Positions 9,250 to 16,709 of a stretch of 64,000 nt of DNA are shown piece by piece; the stretch's first letter is position 1, and every line of letters begins with the position of its first letter. The position numbers and the translations under genes are program-made. Under the pieces are notes generated by a model, which did no database searches, was not told the DNA's origin, and worked only from the letters and a program-made list of their open reading frames with translations. Origin of the DNA: Sediminibacterium magnilacihabitans (GTDB taxonomy: Bacteria; Bacteroidota; Bacteroidia; Chitinophagales; Chitinophagaceae); the NCBI GenBank assembly GCA_002973575.1, contig PVEQ01000001.1:124001-188000 (forward strand), written 5' to 3'.

Positions 9250-9996
9250 ATGAAACAAATTCAATTAAACAAAATTGACACCGGCGCACCGGGCAATGCA
9301 AATAAAGAGGAACTGAAAAAAGAACTTTTTTCGTTGCGAAAAAAAATGTTTTCGCTGCAACATTTATTCTATGCAAATGGTTCCAAAAGTATGCTGATTA
9401 TTTTCCAGGGCATGGATACATCTGGTAAGGATGGAACAATACGACATGTATTTTCCTGCGTAAATCCATTGGGGGTGCATGCAAACTCCTTTACAGAACC
9501 ATGTGATAAAGAAAGAATCCATGATTTTTTATGGCGCATTTATCAGAGATTACCAGAAAAAGGGCGCATCCAAATCTTTAATCGTTCACATTATGAAGAC
9601 ATTCTTGTTCCAACCGTACATGGATTGCTAAATAAAAAACTTATTGAACGCAGATACGATTATATTAATTCTTTTGAGAAACAACTGGAAGATGATGGAA
9701 CAATTACTTTAAAATTTTATCTCCATATCAGCAGAGATGAACAAAGGAAGAGGCTTGAAGAAAGATTGACCGATCCATTGAAGAAATGGAAATATAAAGC
9801 ATCCGATGGAATTGAATCTGAAAAATGGGATGATTATATCCGGACTTATGAAAGTATTATTAATCGCTGTAGCCCTGATATTCCCTGGCAGATTATTCCG
9901 GCAGATGATAAATGGTACAGGAATTATTTGGTGGCGAAAGCAATAGTAGGCAAATTAGAATCCCTGGAAATGAGGTATCCAGGGGATAAAAAATAA
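9250..9996 (+). CDS. ppk2: Polyphosphate kinase 2 family protein (PPK2)
   Basis: 248 residues, cytoplasmic. PPK2 enzymes transfer phosphate between polyphosphate and nucleoside mono- or diphosphates. The Walker A motif is GMDTSGKDG (residues 55-63), the Walker B/lid region is FNRSHYEDI (about 109-117), and the following helices carry the Arg/Lys-rich lid (RDEQRKRLEERL). Single-domain length and the pattern VNPLGVHANSF then DFLWRIYQRLPEKG resemble class III enzymes, which can phosphorylate AMP and ADP; the class is inference. It is flanked by two membrane microproteins and precedes P-type ATPase genes. Polyphosphate also binds metals, and PPK2 could regenerate nucleotides when metal stress lowers ATP. 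Family call is firm. Confidence 0.92.
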   Translation: MKQIQLNKIDTGAPGNANKEELKKELFSLRKKMFSLQHLFYANGSKSMLIIFQGMDTSGKDGTIRHVFSCVNPLGVHANSFTEPCDKERIHDFLWRIYQRLPEKGRIQIFNRSHYEDILVPTVHGLLNKKLIERRYDYINSFEKQLEDDGTITLKFYLHISRDEQRKRLEERLTDPLKKWKYKASDGIESEKWDDYIRTYESIINRCSPDIPWQIIPADDKWYRNYLVAKAIVGKLESLEMRYPGDKK

Positions 9997-10050
9997 AATA
10001 AAAAGATAGTCGCCACCAGGATGAATATTTAATGACTTAAATCTTTTACT

Positions 10051-10146
10051 ATGAGTAAGTATTATTTTATAGGAGGAGCAGTATTTTGTCTGGCTCTGGT
10101 TGTTTACGCTATTTGGGCTTCAAGTAAAAGAAAAAATGATAAATGA
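10051..10146 (+). CDS. Single-pass membrane microprotein, 31 aa
   Basis: Not recognised. MSKYYFIGGAVFCLALVVYA gives one hydrophobic helix, followed by IWASSKRKNDK, a basic tail very like the ISRKRKKDK tail of the 38-residue ORF at 9079. ATG start, TGA stop, 55 bases after ppk2. An independent second copy of the same layout near the same gene makes chance less likely. Function unknown. Confidence 0.5.
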   Translation: MSKYYFIGGAVFCLALVVYAIWASSKRKNDK

Positions 10147-10218
10147 ACCTGCTGATTTGTTATGAGAAGAATAAATGGTCGCATTCTTAATAAGTTATAA
10201 AAACTTAAATGGGTTTAT

Positions 10219-10422
10219 ATGAAATGGAAACATACACTGATGATGCTGGTAGGGTGCGCCCTTCCTCTGTTGCTGATTTTTATAGCACCGTTATTGGGAA
10301 TCAGGGGTAATTGGCCGGTATTCATTTTCGTGGCAGCCATGTTTGCCTGTCATTTGCTTATGCCAATGCATCATCATTCTGATAACTCAAAAAAATCAAA
10401 TCATGAACAGCATTCACATTAA
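10219..10422 (+). CDS. Small DUF2933-like membrane protein with His-rich tail
   Basis: 67 residues: two hydrophobic segments (HTLMMLVGCALPLLLIFIAP and VFIFVAAMFACHLLMPM) followed by a His-rich end (MHHHSDNSKKSNHEQHSH). The Cys-His-Met-His pattern ACHLLMPMHHH is typical of DUF2933 proteins that accompany copper and silver resistance genes. It overlaps the next gene by 20 bases, so translation is probably coupled. The His/Met cluster at the membrane surface could bind Cu(I) or Ag(I); this is inference from composition and context. Confidence 0.65.
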   Translation: MKWKHTLMMLVGCALPLLLIFIAPLLGIRGNWPVFIFVAAMFACHLLMPMHHHSDNSKKSNHEQHSH

Positions 10423-10690
10423 AAAGTTTGGCTTTGCCTTTGGTATAACAGGGATGCTCCTGTATCTCGGTTGTATGATTGTGATGGCAACAGTGGGCCG
10501 TGAAGGAACCATACAATTCTTTAATAACCTTTTCCACGGTATTGATACATCACCGGTTATTCGTATGGAAGTATCGTTGACAGAAGCTGTAATGGGATTA
10601 CTTGAAGTGTTTATTATTTCCTGGCTTACCGGGGCAAGTATAGCGGCTATATACAATATTATGATGCACATTGGCAAGAAGCCACAATAG
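10403..10690 (+). CDS. DUF5676-like small membrane protein
   Basis: 95 residues from the ATG at 10403 (MNSIHIKKFGFAFGITGMLL). The longer frame from 10343 adds a 20-residue stretch that overlaps the previous gene in another frame and is unlikely. Two transmembrane helices (about 9-29 and 60-85) are joined by a polar loop with GREGTIQFFNNLFHGID. The first ten residues and the LTEAVMGLLEVFIISWLTG segment fit DUF5676 proteins, which are often found with DUF2933 and metal-transport ATPase genes. Function unknown. It lies 54 bases before the large P-type ATPase. Confidence 0.6.
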   Translation: MNSIHIKKFGFAFGITGMLLYLGCMIVMATVGREGTIQFFNNLFHGIDTSPVIRMEVSLTEAVMGLLEVFIISWLTGASIAAIYNIMMHIGKKPQ

Positions 10691-10744
10691 ACAATAATGA
10701 GGAATGTCTATACATACAGAATTTAAAACCGTAAATAAAGTATT

Positions 10745-13444
10745 ATGAAACTACCGGACATAGATGAAGTAAAAGCGGCATGGTCACTGGATGACAAAAC
10801 GGTAATATCGCATCTTCATGCAGACCCGGAAAATGGGCTGTCCCTCACAGAAGCAGAAAGAAGATTGTCCTTTGTTGGATACAATAAAATTGAGGCAGGC
10901 AAAAAAATTAGTGTGTTCACAATACTACTGAATCAATTTATCAGCCCCTTTGTTTTATTGTTAGCTGTTGCTGCCGGGCTGTCTTTTTTCTTTGAAGAAT
11001 GGCTGGATGGCTTTGCCATCATTGCTGTAATTATCATTAACGCAGTCATAGGTTTTTTAATGGAATTTCAGGCAGAAAGGTCAATGGAAGCGCTGAAAAA
11101 ACTTACGATGGTTCCTGCCAGAGTTCTTCGTGATGGTAAACTCACACAAATACCATCTGAAGAAGTAGTGCCAGGTGATATACTTTTCGTAGAAGGCGGC
11201 GATATGATTACCGCTGATGCAAGATTGATAAAATTAACTCAATTGCAGACAGATGAATCAGCATTAACCGGCGAATCTTTACCGGTAGAGAAAATAATTA
11301 CTGCCCTCCCAAGTGCGACATCATTGGCTGAACGCAGTAATATGCTGTATAAAGGAACCTTTGTTGCCAAAGGCAATGGATATGCGGTAGTAGTGCACAC
11401 CGGTATGTCAACGGAACTTGGCTCTGTAGCAAGAATGGTTCAACAAGCACAGCAGGCCGCTACGCCGCTGGAAAAAAAGATACAGCAATTCAGTAAAAAA
11501 CTAATCTGGATAACGGTTGGCCTTCTTGTAATAATTTTTATTGCAGGTATTTTAAACGGGCAAAAGATAGTGGAGATGCTTGAGACATCCATCGCCCTGG
11601 CGGTTGCTGCCATACCTGAAGGTCTTCCTATTGTGGCAACATTAGCCCTGGCCTTTGGTATGCTTCGCATGGCAAAGCATAACGTAATTGTAAAAAAATT
11701 GTCCGCCGTTGAAACCCTTGGTGGAACAAATGTTATTTGTACGGACAAAACCGGCACTCTTACTCAAAACAAAATTGAGGCAGCATATATCCAAATACAT
11801 GGCAAGGCTTCACGCATTACTGCAGACATTTCAAATGTATCCATAAAGCTTGAAGATGATGAAAGTCTCAGGGATTCTATGCCATATTCTCTGCTTCACA
11901 GAACATCCGCATTGTGTAATACCGCTTCCTATCATTACGACGGTCAGTCTGAGAAAGAATCAGGCGACCCTCTGGAAGTAGGTTTGCTTAAAATGGTATT
12001 TTGTTCTGACAGAAAACCTGAAGACCATCACAGGCAATTTCCGAAAGTGGATGAAATACCATTTTCTTCCGAAACTAAAATAATGGCGACCCTTCACAAA
12101 AACAATCAGGAATTCTTCATTGCAGCTAAAGGAGCTGTGGAAGAGTTACTCGCCTGTTGTTCTGCTGTACTGGAAGGAGACCAAATAGTTGAACTCACTC
12201 CTGATAAGAGAAAAGACTGGTTAACAACTGCAGAAAGAAAAGCACAATCTGGATTAAGAATGCTGGCATTCGCATTCAGAACTACTAATGCAAAAGAAAA
12301 AGAATTTCTTCATCATTTAGTCCTTATAGGTTTAATTGGTTTTCTGGATCCCCCAAGACCCGAAGTCCCTGCAGCTATTGAGGAATGTAAATCTGCCGGC
12401 ATCAAAGTAGTAATGATTACCGGTGACCATCCAGCTACTGCTAAAAATATTGCCATGCAATTGGGACTTGCAAAACAAGAGGATGCGGTAATGCACGGAA
12501 ATGATATGAAACCCTATAATCAACTCACTATTGAGGATAAGGAAAAGTGGCTTAATGCACCTGTCTTTGCCCGTGTTTCACCGGAACATAAGCTGAATCT
12601 TGTTTCATTATTCCAGGAAAACAAAATGGTAGTAGGAATGACTGGTGACGGAGTGAATGACGCTCCAGCTTTAAAGAAAGCAGATATTGGTATTGCGATG
12701 GGCCAACGGGGAACACAGGTAGCCCAGGAAGTGGCAGATATGGTATTAAAAGACGACGCATTTTCATCAATTGTATTAGCAATAAAACAGGGAAGAGTGA
12801 TATTTGATAACATCCGCAAGTTTGTCATTTTCCTGTTGAGCTGCAATTTGAGTGAACTGTTGATAGTTGCTGCTGCCTCTGTGCTTAATCTGCATTTTCA
12901 GCTGTTTCCCCTACAAATTTTATTTATCAACCTTGTAACGGATGTATTGCCTGCATTAGCATTGGGAGTTACAGAAGCAGCACCGCATATCATGCAACGC
13001 AAGCCCTACTCATCAGAGGTCTCTATTATTGACAAAAAAAGATGGACAGCTATATTTACTTATTCAGCCATCATTGGAGTAACCTCTATAGGGGCAGTTT
13101 TTTTAAGTCATGAATTATTACATGATGCAGAAGGATGGAACAGGGAGTTATGCAATAATATCCTTTTTTACACACTGATTTTTTCACAGGTACTTCATGT
13201 GTTCAATATGTCCTTTGAACGGGGTGTGCCTTTTCATAAAACAGAAGTATTCCGGAATAAATATGTTTGGTATGCTGTGGTGAGTTGTATTGCGCTTGCC
13301 ATGATATCCTACTGGATTATACCTGTAAGGAATGTATTGGAAGTAACCATTTATGGATGGAAGGATTGGGCGGTTGTGGTAACAGCCTCTTTTCTGTCAC
13401 TTTTCCTGATACAACTGGTCAAAAAACAGAGATGGGTAATATAG
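10745..13444 (+). CDS. P2-type cation-transporting ATPase (calcium-ATPase-like)
   Basis: 899 residues, ATP-driven cation pump of the inner membrane. It has the N-terminal cation ATPase domain (residues 10-80), actuator loop TGES (about 175-178), M4 motif IPEGLP (about 289-294), phosphorylation site CTDKTGTLTQNK (Asp about 333), hinge TGDGVNDAPA and a six-helix C-terminal half ending at residue 895. PEGLP in M4 with acidic M6 residues is the P2 signature (Ca2+ or Na+/K+-like), not the CPC/CPH motif of soft-metal P1B pumps. Its presence in a copper island is therefore notable; similar ATPases occur in stress-type gene groups with PPK2 and PfkB. Substrate could be Ca2+, Mn2+ or Na+; not resolvable here. 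Confidence 0.88.
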   Translation: MKLPDIDEVKAAWSLDDKTVISHLHADPENGLSLTEAERRLSFVGYNKIEAGKKISVFTILLNQFISPFVLLLAVAAGLSFFFEEWLDGFAIIAVIIINAVIGFLMEFQAERSMEALKKLTMVPARVLRDGKLTQIPSEEVVPGDILFVEGGDMITADARLIKLTQLQTDESALTGESLPVEKIITALPSATSLAERSNMLYKGTFVAKGNGYAVVVHTGMSTELGSVARMVQQAQQAATPLEKKIQQFSKKLIWITVGLLVIIFIAGILNGQKIVEMLETSIALAVAAIPEGLPIVATLALAFGMLRMAKHNVIVKKLSAVETLGGTNVICTDKTGTLTQNKIEAAYIQIHGKASRITADISNVSIKLEDDESLRDSMPYSLLHRTSALCNTASYHYDGQSEKESGDPLEVGLLKMVFCSDRKPEDHHRQFPKVDEIPFSSETKIMATLHKNNQEFFIAAKGAVEELLACCSAVLEGDQIVELTPDKRKDWLTTAERKAQSGLRMLAFAFRTTNAKEKEFLHHLVLIGLIGFLDPPRPEVPAAIEECKSAGIKVVMITGDHPATAKNIAMQLGLAKQEDAVMHGNDMKPYNQLTIEDKEKWLNAPVFARVSPEHKLNLVSLFQENKMVVGMTGDGVNDAPALKKADIGIAMGQRGTQVAQEVADMVLKDDAFSSIVLAIKQGRVIFDNIRKFVIFLLSCNLSELLIVAAASVLNLHFQLFPLQILFINLVTDVLPALALGVTEAAPHIMQRKPYSSEVSIIDKKRWTAIFTYSAIIGVTSIGAVFLSHELLHDAEGWNRELCNNILFYTLIFSQVLHVFNMSFERGVPFHKTEVFRNKYVWYAVVSCIALAMISYWIIPVRNVLEVTIYGWKDWAVVVTASFLSLFLIQLVKKQRWVI

Positions 13445-13531
13445 ACTAAAACCGATTTGATTTCACTATTTAATTTAAAAGCGAACTGAAAAAATATTAC
13501 CAGTGACTTTATAAGGTATTTAAATGATGAT

Positions 13532-13615
13532 ATGGCAATAATGACGACTACAGGTCAGTTCTTTCTGAAATTGTTGAAAGCAGTATTTGCCAAAAAGAAA
13601 GACTGTTGCAAATAA
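13532..13615 (+). CDS. Possible Cys-tailed microprotein, 27 aa
   Basis: Not recognised. The frame reads MAIMTTTGQFFLKLLKAV followed by FAKKKDCCK and TAA; a second ATG at 13541 would give 24 residues. It is an amphipathic basic helix with a terminal Cys-Cys pair, which could bind Cu(I) or Hg(II). It sits between the P-type ATPase and the Cys-rich secreted gene at 13721. No ribosome-binding site supports it, and so short a frame may be chance. Confidence 0.3.
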   Translation: MAIMTTTGQFFLKLLKAVFAKKKDCCK

Positions 13616-13671
13616 AATTTTAAGGAATTCAGCGTTTTGTCAAAGGACTGACATCAGATAAGATTAACAGA

Positions 13672-13691
13672 TTATACTTTTAAAAGTATAA
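13672..13691. promoter_or_regulatory. 20-bp perfect palindrome upstream of the HYC_CC_PP-like gene
   Basis: TTATACTTTTAAAAGTATAA is its own reverse complement over all 20 bases. It ends about 10 bases before a TATCTTTA sequence at 13701-13708 that resembles the Bacteroidota -7 element TAnnTTTG, and 29 bases before the ATG at 13721. This position suits an operator that blocks RNA polymerase. Being AT-rich, the palindrome could partly be chance. Confidence 0.45.
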
Positions 13692-13700
13692 ATAACTGCC

Positions 13701-13708
13701 TATCTTTA
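13701..13708 (+). promoter_or_regulatory. Candidate -7 promoter element (TATCTTTA)
   Basis: Matches the Bacteroidota TAnnTTTG consensus except for the last base and lies 12 bases before the start codon at 13721, with the 20-bp palindrome just upstream. A short leader would result. No clear -33 TTG was identified at the usual distance. Confidence 0.35.
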
Positions 13709-13720
13709 GGTAAGCGATTT

Positions 13721-14143
13721 ATGAAAAAATGTTTAGTAACCATATTAGCTTTCATCTATCTTATCTCTGCGGTAGGTGCTACTGTGCATTTGCACTATTG
13801 CATGGATAAATTGGTTGCCTGGGGCTTTGTGAGTGAAAAGAACAATGAAAAGGTTTGTTCATACTGCGGTATGGCAAAATCTGCCGCTGACAAACATTGC
13901 GTAAAGGAAAGTAAAGGTTGCTGTAAAGATGAACAGAAGATTGTAAAACTGGAGAATGACCAGAAAGTTTCTGATGTAGCCTTCCAGTTTACGCAAATTT
14001 TTTCAGACGCTATTTCTCATTCGTTTTCCGATTATGCTTTTGAATACGCTTCCTCATTAACAGAAAAATTTCCTGTTACTCATGCTCCTCCACGAACACA
14101 AGGTGTTTCCCTTTTTGTTCGTAATTGCGTTTTCCGCATTTGA
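13721..14143 (+). CDS. Small secreted Cys-rich protein, HYC_CC_PP-like
   Basis: 140 residues with a signal peptide (MKKCLVTILAFIYLISAVGA). The mature start contains LHYC (residues 24-27), then CSYCGMA, a lone Cys and GCCKDE, and a Pro pair (HAPPR) before a hydrophobic C-terminus FVRNCVFRI. This order HYC, CC, PP defines a Bacteroidota family of unknown function often found with metal-resistance genes. Related but more divergent proteins are at 15481 and 32604 in this window. The Cys/His groups suggest periplasmic Cu or other soft-metal binding. It has a palindrome and promoter-like box upstream and a nested hairpin 12 bases after the stop, so it may be a monocistronic, regulated unit. Confidence 0.7.
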   Translation: MKKCLVTILAFIYLISAVGATVHLHYCMDKLVAWGFVSEKNNEKVCSYCGMAKSAADKHCVKESKGCCKDEQKIVKLENDQKVSDVAFQFTQIFSDAISHSFSDYAFEYASSLTEKFPVTHAPPRTQGVSLFVRNCVFRI

Positions 14144-14154
14144 TTTTGCTTTAC

Positions 14155-14193
14155 AAATACCCGTAGTACTTTATTTACGGGCTATAGGTATTT
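14155..14193 (+). terminator. Nested hairpin after the HYC_CC_PP-like gene
   Basis: Outer arms AAATACC (14155-14161) and GGTATTT (14187-14193) are complementary; inside them CCGTA (14161-14165) pairs with TACGG (14176-14180). It begins 12 bases after the stop at 14143. There is no long U-tract, so intrinsic termination is plausible but not certain. Similar two-level hairpins follow several other small metal-protein genes here. Confidence 0.5.
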
Positions 14194-14310
14194 CTTTATA
14201 CCCGAATGAATCTTTCAATTCACTTATTCTTATTTACCTGGAATGTCACTACTGATTTCAATCAGCATTCCGGCGCACAGCATTAATCAATAATATCTAA
14301 AATTTAGTTT

Positions 14311-14880
14311 ATGAAAAAGATTTTAATGTCATTGGCCATTGCAGGCTTATTTGGAGCAACAGCCAATGCACAAAATAATGTAAGCGGAGTGTATCTAAAT
14401 CTTGCTGACTTTGAAAATGGCAAACTTTCCTATGCCAGCAATTCCCCGTCAGGTTCAAGTAAAATTCAGTTCAATGAATTTTTTGAAAAACCTTTTATCA
14501 CTGTTAAACATGATGGCGAAAAAACTCAACTCTTCAAGGATGAAATCTTCGCTTATCAGAACAAGGGTACTGTTGTCCGTACTTCGAATTTCACCAATTA
14601 CACTTTTGTGGAAAAGGGCCCCGTTTGGGTTTTTTATAAGGACATCACCATTGTAAATGGCAAAGAAAGAAGAAGGGAAAGAAAATACTTCTATTCCACT
14701 TCAGGTGATGGCGCCATCCTCCCCTTAACAATAAATAACCTGAAAAAGTCATTTCCCGACAAACATTTATTCCATGACCTTTTAGATGCCCAATTCGGCA
14801 GAGATAGTGAATTGTCATATTATGACAGCTTTGAGAAGAAATTTAAAATAAACCATCTTCTGGAAACAACAGTTCTTTAA
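14311..14880 (+). CDS. Secreted protein of unknown function, 189 aa
   Basis: Signal peptide MKKILMSLAIAGLFGATANA with cleavage before QNN. The mature protein is mainly predicted beta-structure with YLNLADFENGKL at the start, a basic patch (GKERRRERKYF) and a helical C-terminal third (LFHDLLDAQFG). No Cys, no metal motif and no recognised domain. A similar opening (GVYLNxxDF) is common in uncharacterised Bacteroidota exported proteins. It stands alone between hairpin-bounded small genes, 60 bases before the three-repeat metal-binding protein. Function cannot be inferred beyond export. Confidence 0.7.
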   Translation: MKKILMSLAIAGLFGATANAQNNVSGVYLNLADFENGKLSYASNSPSGSSKIQFNEFFEKPFITVKHDGEKTQLFKDEIFAYQNKGTVVRTSNFTNYTFVEKGPVWVFYKDITIVNGKERRRERKYFYSTSGDGAILPLTINNLKKSFPDKHLFHDLLDAQFGRDSELSYYDSFEKKFKINHLLETTVL

Positions 14881-14940
14881 ATTCCAAAACGCAAAAATTT
14901 AATTCTCAAAAATATTTTCTAATCATACAAAACAAACAAA

Positions 14941-15384
14941 ATGAAAAAAATTATCATTCTCCTGGTCTCAGTAACAGCTTCGTTTGCAACATTTGCACAG
15001 GAAAAGGCTGGAAAAAAAGACACTATTACACATGCTATTTTGTACGCCTGTCCAATGCACCCGGATGTAACCAGTGATAAGCCAGGTAAATGTGCAAAGT
15101 GTGGAATGGATTTAACGCTTTCTCCAAAGGAAAGAATGAAAAAGGAAGTGGCAAAAAACTATACATGTCCTGTGCATGCAGATGTACTTGTAAAAAAGCC
15201 GGGTAAGTGCCCTAAATGCGGAAAAGATTTGATACTGTCGCCAAAGGAGAGGATGAAAATGGAAGTGGTAAAAAACTATACTTGCCCGATGCACCCGGAC
15301 GTAGTCAGTGATAAGCCGGGAAAGTGCCCCAAATGTGGAATGGATATGGGTGAAAAGAAGGAAAAGAATCAGAAAAACAGATAG
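14941..15384 (+). CDS. Periplasmic protein made of three heavy-metal-binding domains
   Basis: 147 residues: signal peptide ending TFAQ, then three tandem heavy-metal-binding domains at about residues 36-60, 75-99 and 114-138. Each has the YxCPMHPD...[11 protein letters not shown] pattern with two Cys pairs, a Met and a His; the central copy is altered to YTCPVHADVLVKKPGK and CGKD, so its Met ligands are lost. Linkers SPKERMKKEVAKN and SPKERMKMEVVKN are near identical, showing recent internal duplication. The domain is known from CusB and CopB ATPase N-termini, where it hands over or stores Cu/Ag. Here it is free-standing, so a soluble periplasmic chelator is likely. Confidence 0.85.
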   Translation: MKKIIILLVSVTASFATFAQEKAGKKDTITHAILYACPMHPDVTSDKPGKCAKCGMDLTLSPKERMKKEVAKNYTCPVHADVLVKKPGKCPKCGKDLILSPKERMKMEVVKNYTCPMHPDVVSDKPGKCPKCGMDMGEKKEKNQKNR

Positions 15385-15480
15385 AGATAAGCTTGAAAAT
15401 GAGGCAAATCACTCAATTATATGATGGCTGTCAGGTCTGCTCTGATTAGTAAACTATAATTTTACTAAATTAACATTGTT

Positions 15481-15870
15481 ATGCGAAGAGTTATCGCCAT
15501 AATATTATTGCTAGTTTACGCAAATGTTGGTTTTGCCACAACACTAAACTTTCATTTTTGTAAGGGGCACCTTTCAAAAGTGAGCCTTGTTAATGTCAAG
15601 TTTCATTCATCCTGTTGTTGCAAAACTGAAAGCATGACAGATGGTTGCTGCAAGGACAAAATTTTAATATCAAAATCAGATAATCATCAATCTCAAATAT
15701 CTTCCATTCTGCCCGAGGCTGGCTTTAAAATTCTAATTATTCCCGCTATCATACTTCAAAATGAGCTTCCGTATAACCAACAAGACCTGCAGAATTTATT
15801 CTTTTATACAAAGCTTCGAAGTCCTCTCATTGATGATATTTTTATTGCTGTTTGCAATCTCCGTATTTGA
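15481..15870 (+). CDS. Small secreted Cys-rich protein, second HYC_CC_PP-like member
   Basis: 129 residues with a signal peptide (MRRVIAIILLLVYANVGFAT). The mature N-terminus has NFHFC in the place of LHYC, then SSCCCKTE and DGCCKDK, and the C-terminus IFIAVCNLRI ends like FVRNCVFRI in the protein at 13721. It therefore appears to be a divergent member of that family, lacking the Pro pair. Six Cys occur within 60 residues, suggesting soft-metal binding in the periplasm. It is followed by a stem-loop at 15884-15927 and precedes the DUF3347 gene. The exact function is unknown. Confidence 0.65.
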   Translation: MRRVIAIILLLVYANVGFATTLNFHFCKGHLSKVSLVNVKFHSSCCCKTESMTDGCCKDKILISKSDNHQSQISSILPEAGFKILIIPAIILQNELPYNQQDLQNLFFYTKLRSPLIDDIFIAVCNLRI

Positions 15871-15883
15871 TTTAGCTCATTAA

Positions 15884-15927
15884 GCCGGAAGCACCTCGAT
15901 GACCTTCAAATGGTTTTCGGTGCCGGC
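15884..15927 (+). terminator. Bulged stem-loop after the second HYC_CC_PP-like gene
   Basis: GCCGG (15884-15888) plus CACC (15892-15895), separated by a three-base bulge, pairs with GGTGCCGGC (15919-15927); the loop contains a weaker ACC/GGT hairpin. It starts 14 bases after the stop at 15870. A small hairpin CCATC/GATGG follows at 15938-15951. There is no strong U-tract. Confidence 0.4.
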
Positions 15928-15991
15928 ATATTGTCGTCCATCTTCTGATGGTTGTCACATTTTACCTATTATTCATCTGAAGAAAATAATT

Positions 15992-16678
15992 ATGAAAAAG
16001 CTGTTGGCCGGGTTTGGGGTAATAACAATTCTTGTTATTACAGCCTGTAATAATAATAAACAAAATAATACGCATGACCATAGTATGAATCATGACTCCA
16101 TGAACCATGATTCAATGCAAATGGATACCATGAAAGGTATGAAACATGAAGGCATGAATCACAGTAAACAAACTGGTTCAATGACTGATATGAATGACGA
16201 CATGAAATCATCAGGCATCTATACCAGTAGCACAGACCCTGTGGTCAGAAAATTCATCAACAATATCATTTCCGAATATCTCTTTATTAAAAATGGATTG
16301 GCAGCTGATGATAAAATGGAGCCAAAAACAGGCGCTGCTAAAATGGCGAGTAGCGTAAGGAAGTTTGATAAGTCTTTTTTCACGGCAAGTCAGAAGAAGG
16401 AATTTGATAAATATGCTGATAACATGAATGACCAATTGCAGGGAATTATTATTGCAAAACAGATTGAAGAACAAAGAGCATTATTTGGTTCATTGTCGCA
16501 GCAGGTGTATGAATTGGTAAAGTTGTTTGGAGCAAATCAAATCTTATACTATGACCATTGCCCGATGGCTTTGAATAATAAAGGTGCCATGTGGCTCAGC
16601 GAAACAAAAGAAATTACAAATCCATATTTAGGGAGCAGTATGTTAACCTGTGGCACTGTACAGGAAATTGTTCAATAA
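15992..16678 (+). CDS. DUF3347 lipoprotein with Met/His-rich N-terminal linker
   Basis: 228 residues from the ATG at 15992, which gives a lipoprotein signal (MKKLLAGFGVITILVITAC); the longer frame from 15899 lacks one. Residues about 30-75 hold repeated MNHDSM and MKGMKHEGMNH units, a likely Cu(I)-binding tail. The rest is the helical DUF3347 domain with the conserved end YDHCPMALNNKGAMWLS, then NPYLGSSMLTCG, whose Cys, His and Met residues are thought to bind copper. DUF3347 also occurs at the end of some Bacteroidota CusB adaptors. It lies 31 bases before the second split cusA and probably delivers metal to that pump. Confidence 0.85.
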   Translation: MKKLLAGFGVITILVITACNNNKQNNTHDHSMNHDSMNHDSMQMDTMKGMKHEGMNHSKQTGSMTDMNDDMKSSGIYTSSTDPVVRKFINNIISEYLFIKNGLAADDKMEPKTGAAKMASSVRKFDKSFFTASQKKEFDKYADNMNDQLQGIIIAKQIEEQRALFGSLSQQVYELVKLFGANQILYYDHCPMALNNKGAMWLSETKEITNPYLGSSMLTCGTVQEIVQ

Positions 16679-16709
16679 TATAAACTCATTCATCAATTAA
16701 TCAGTTGTT

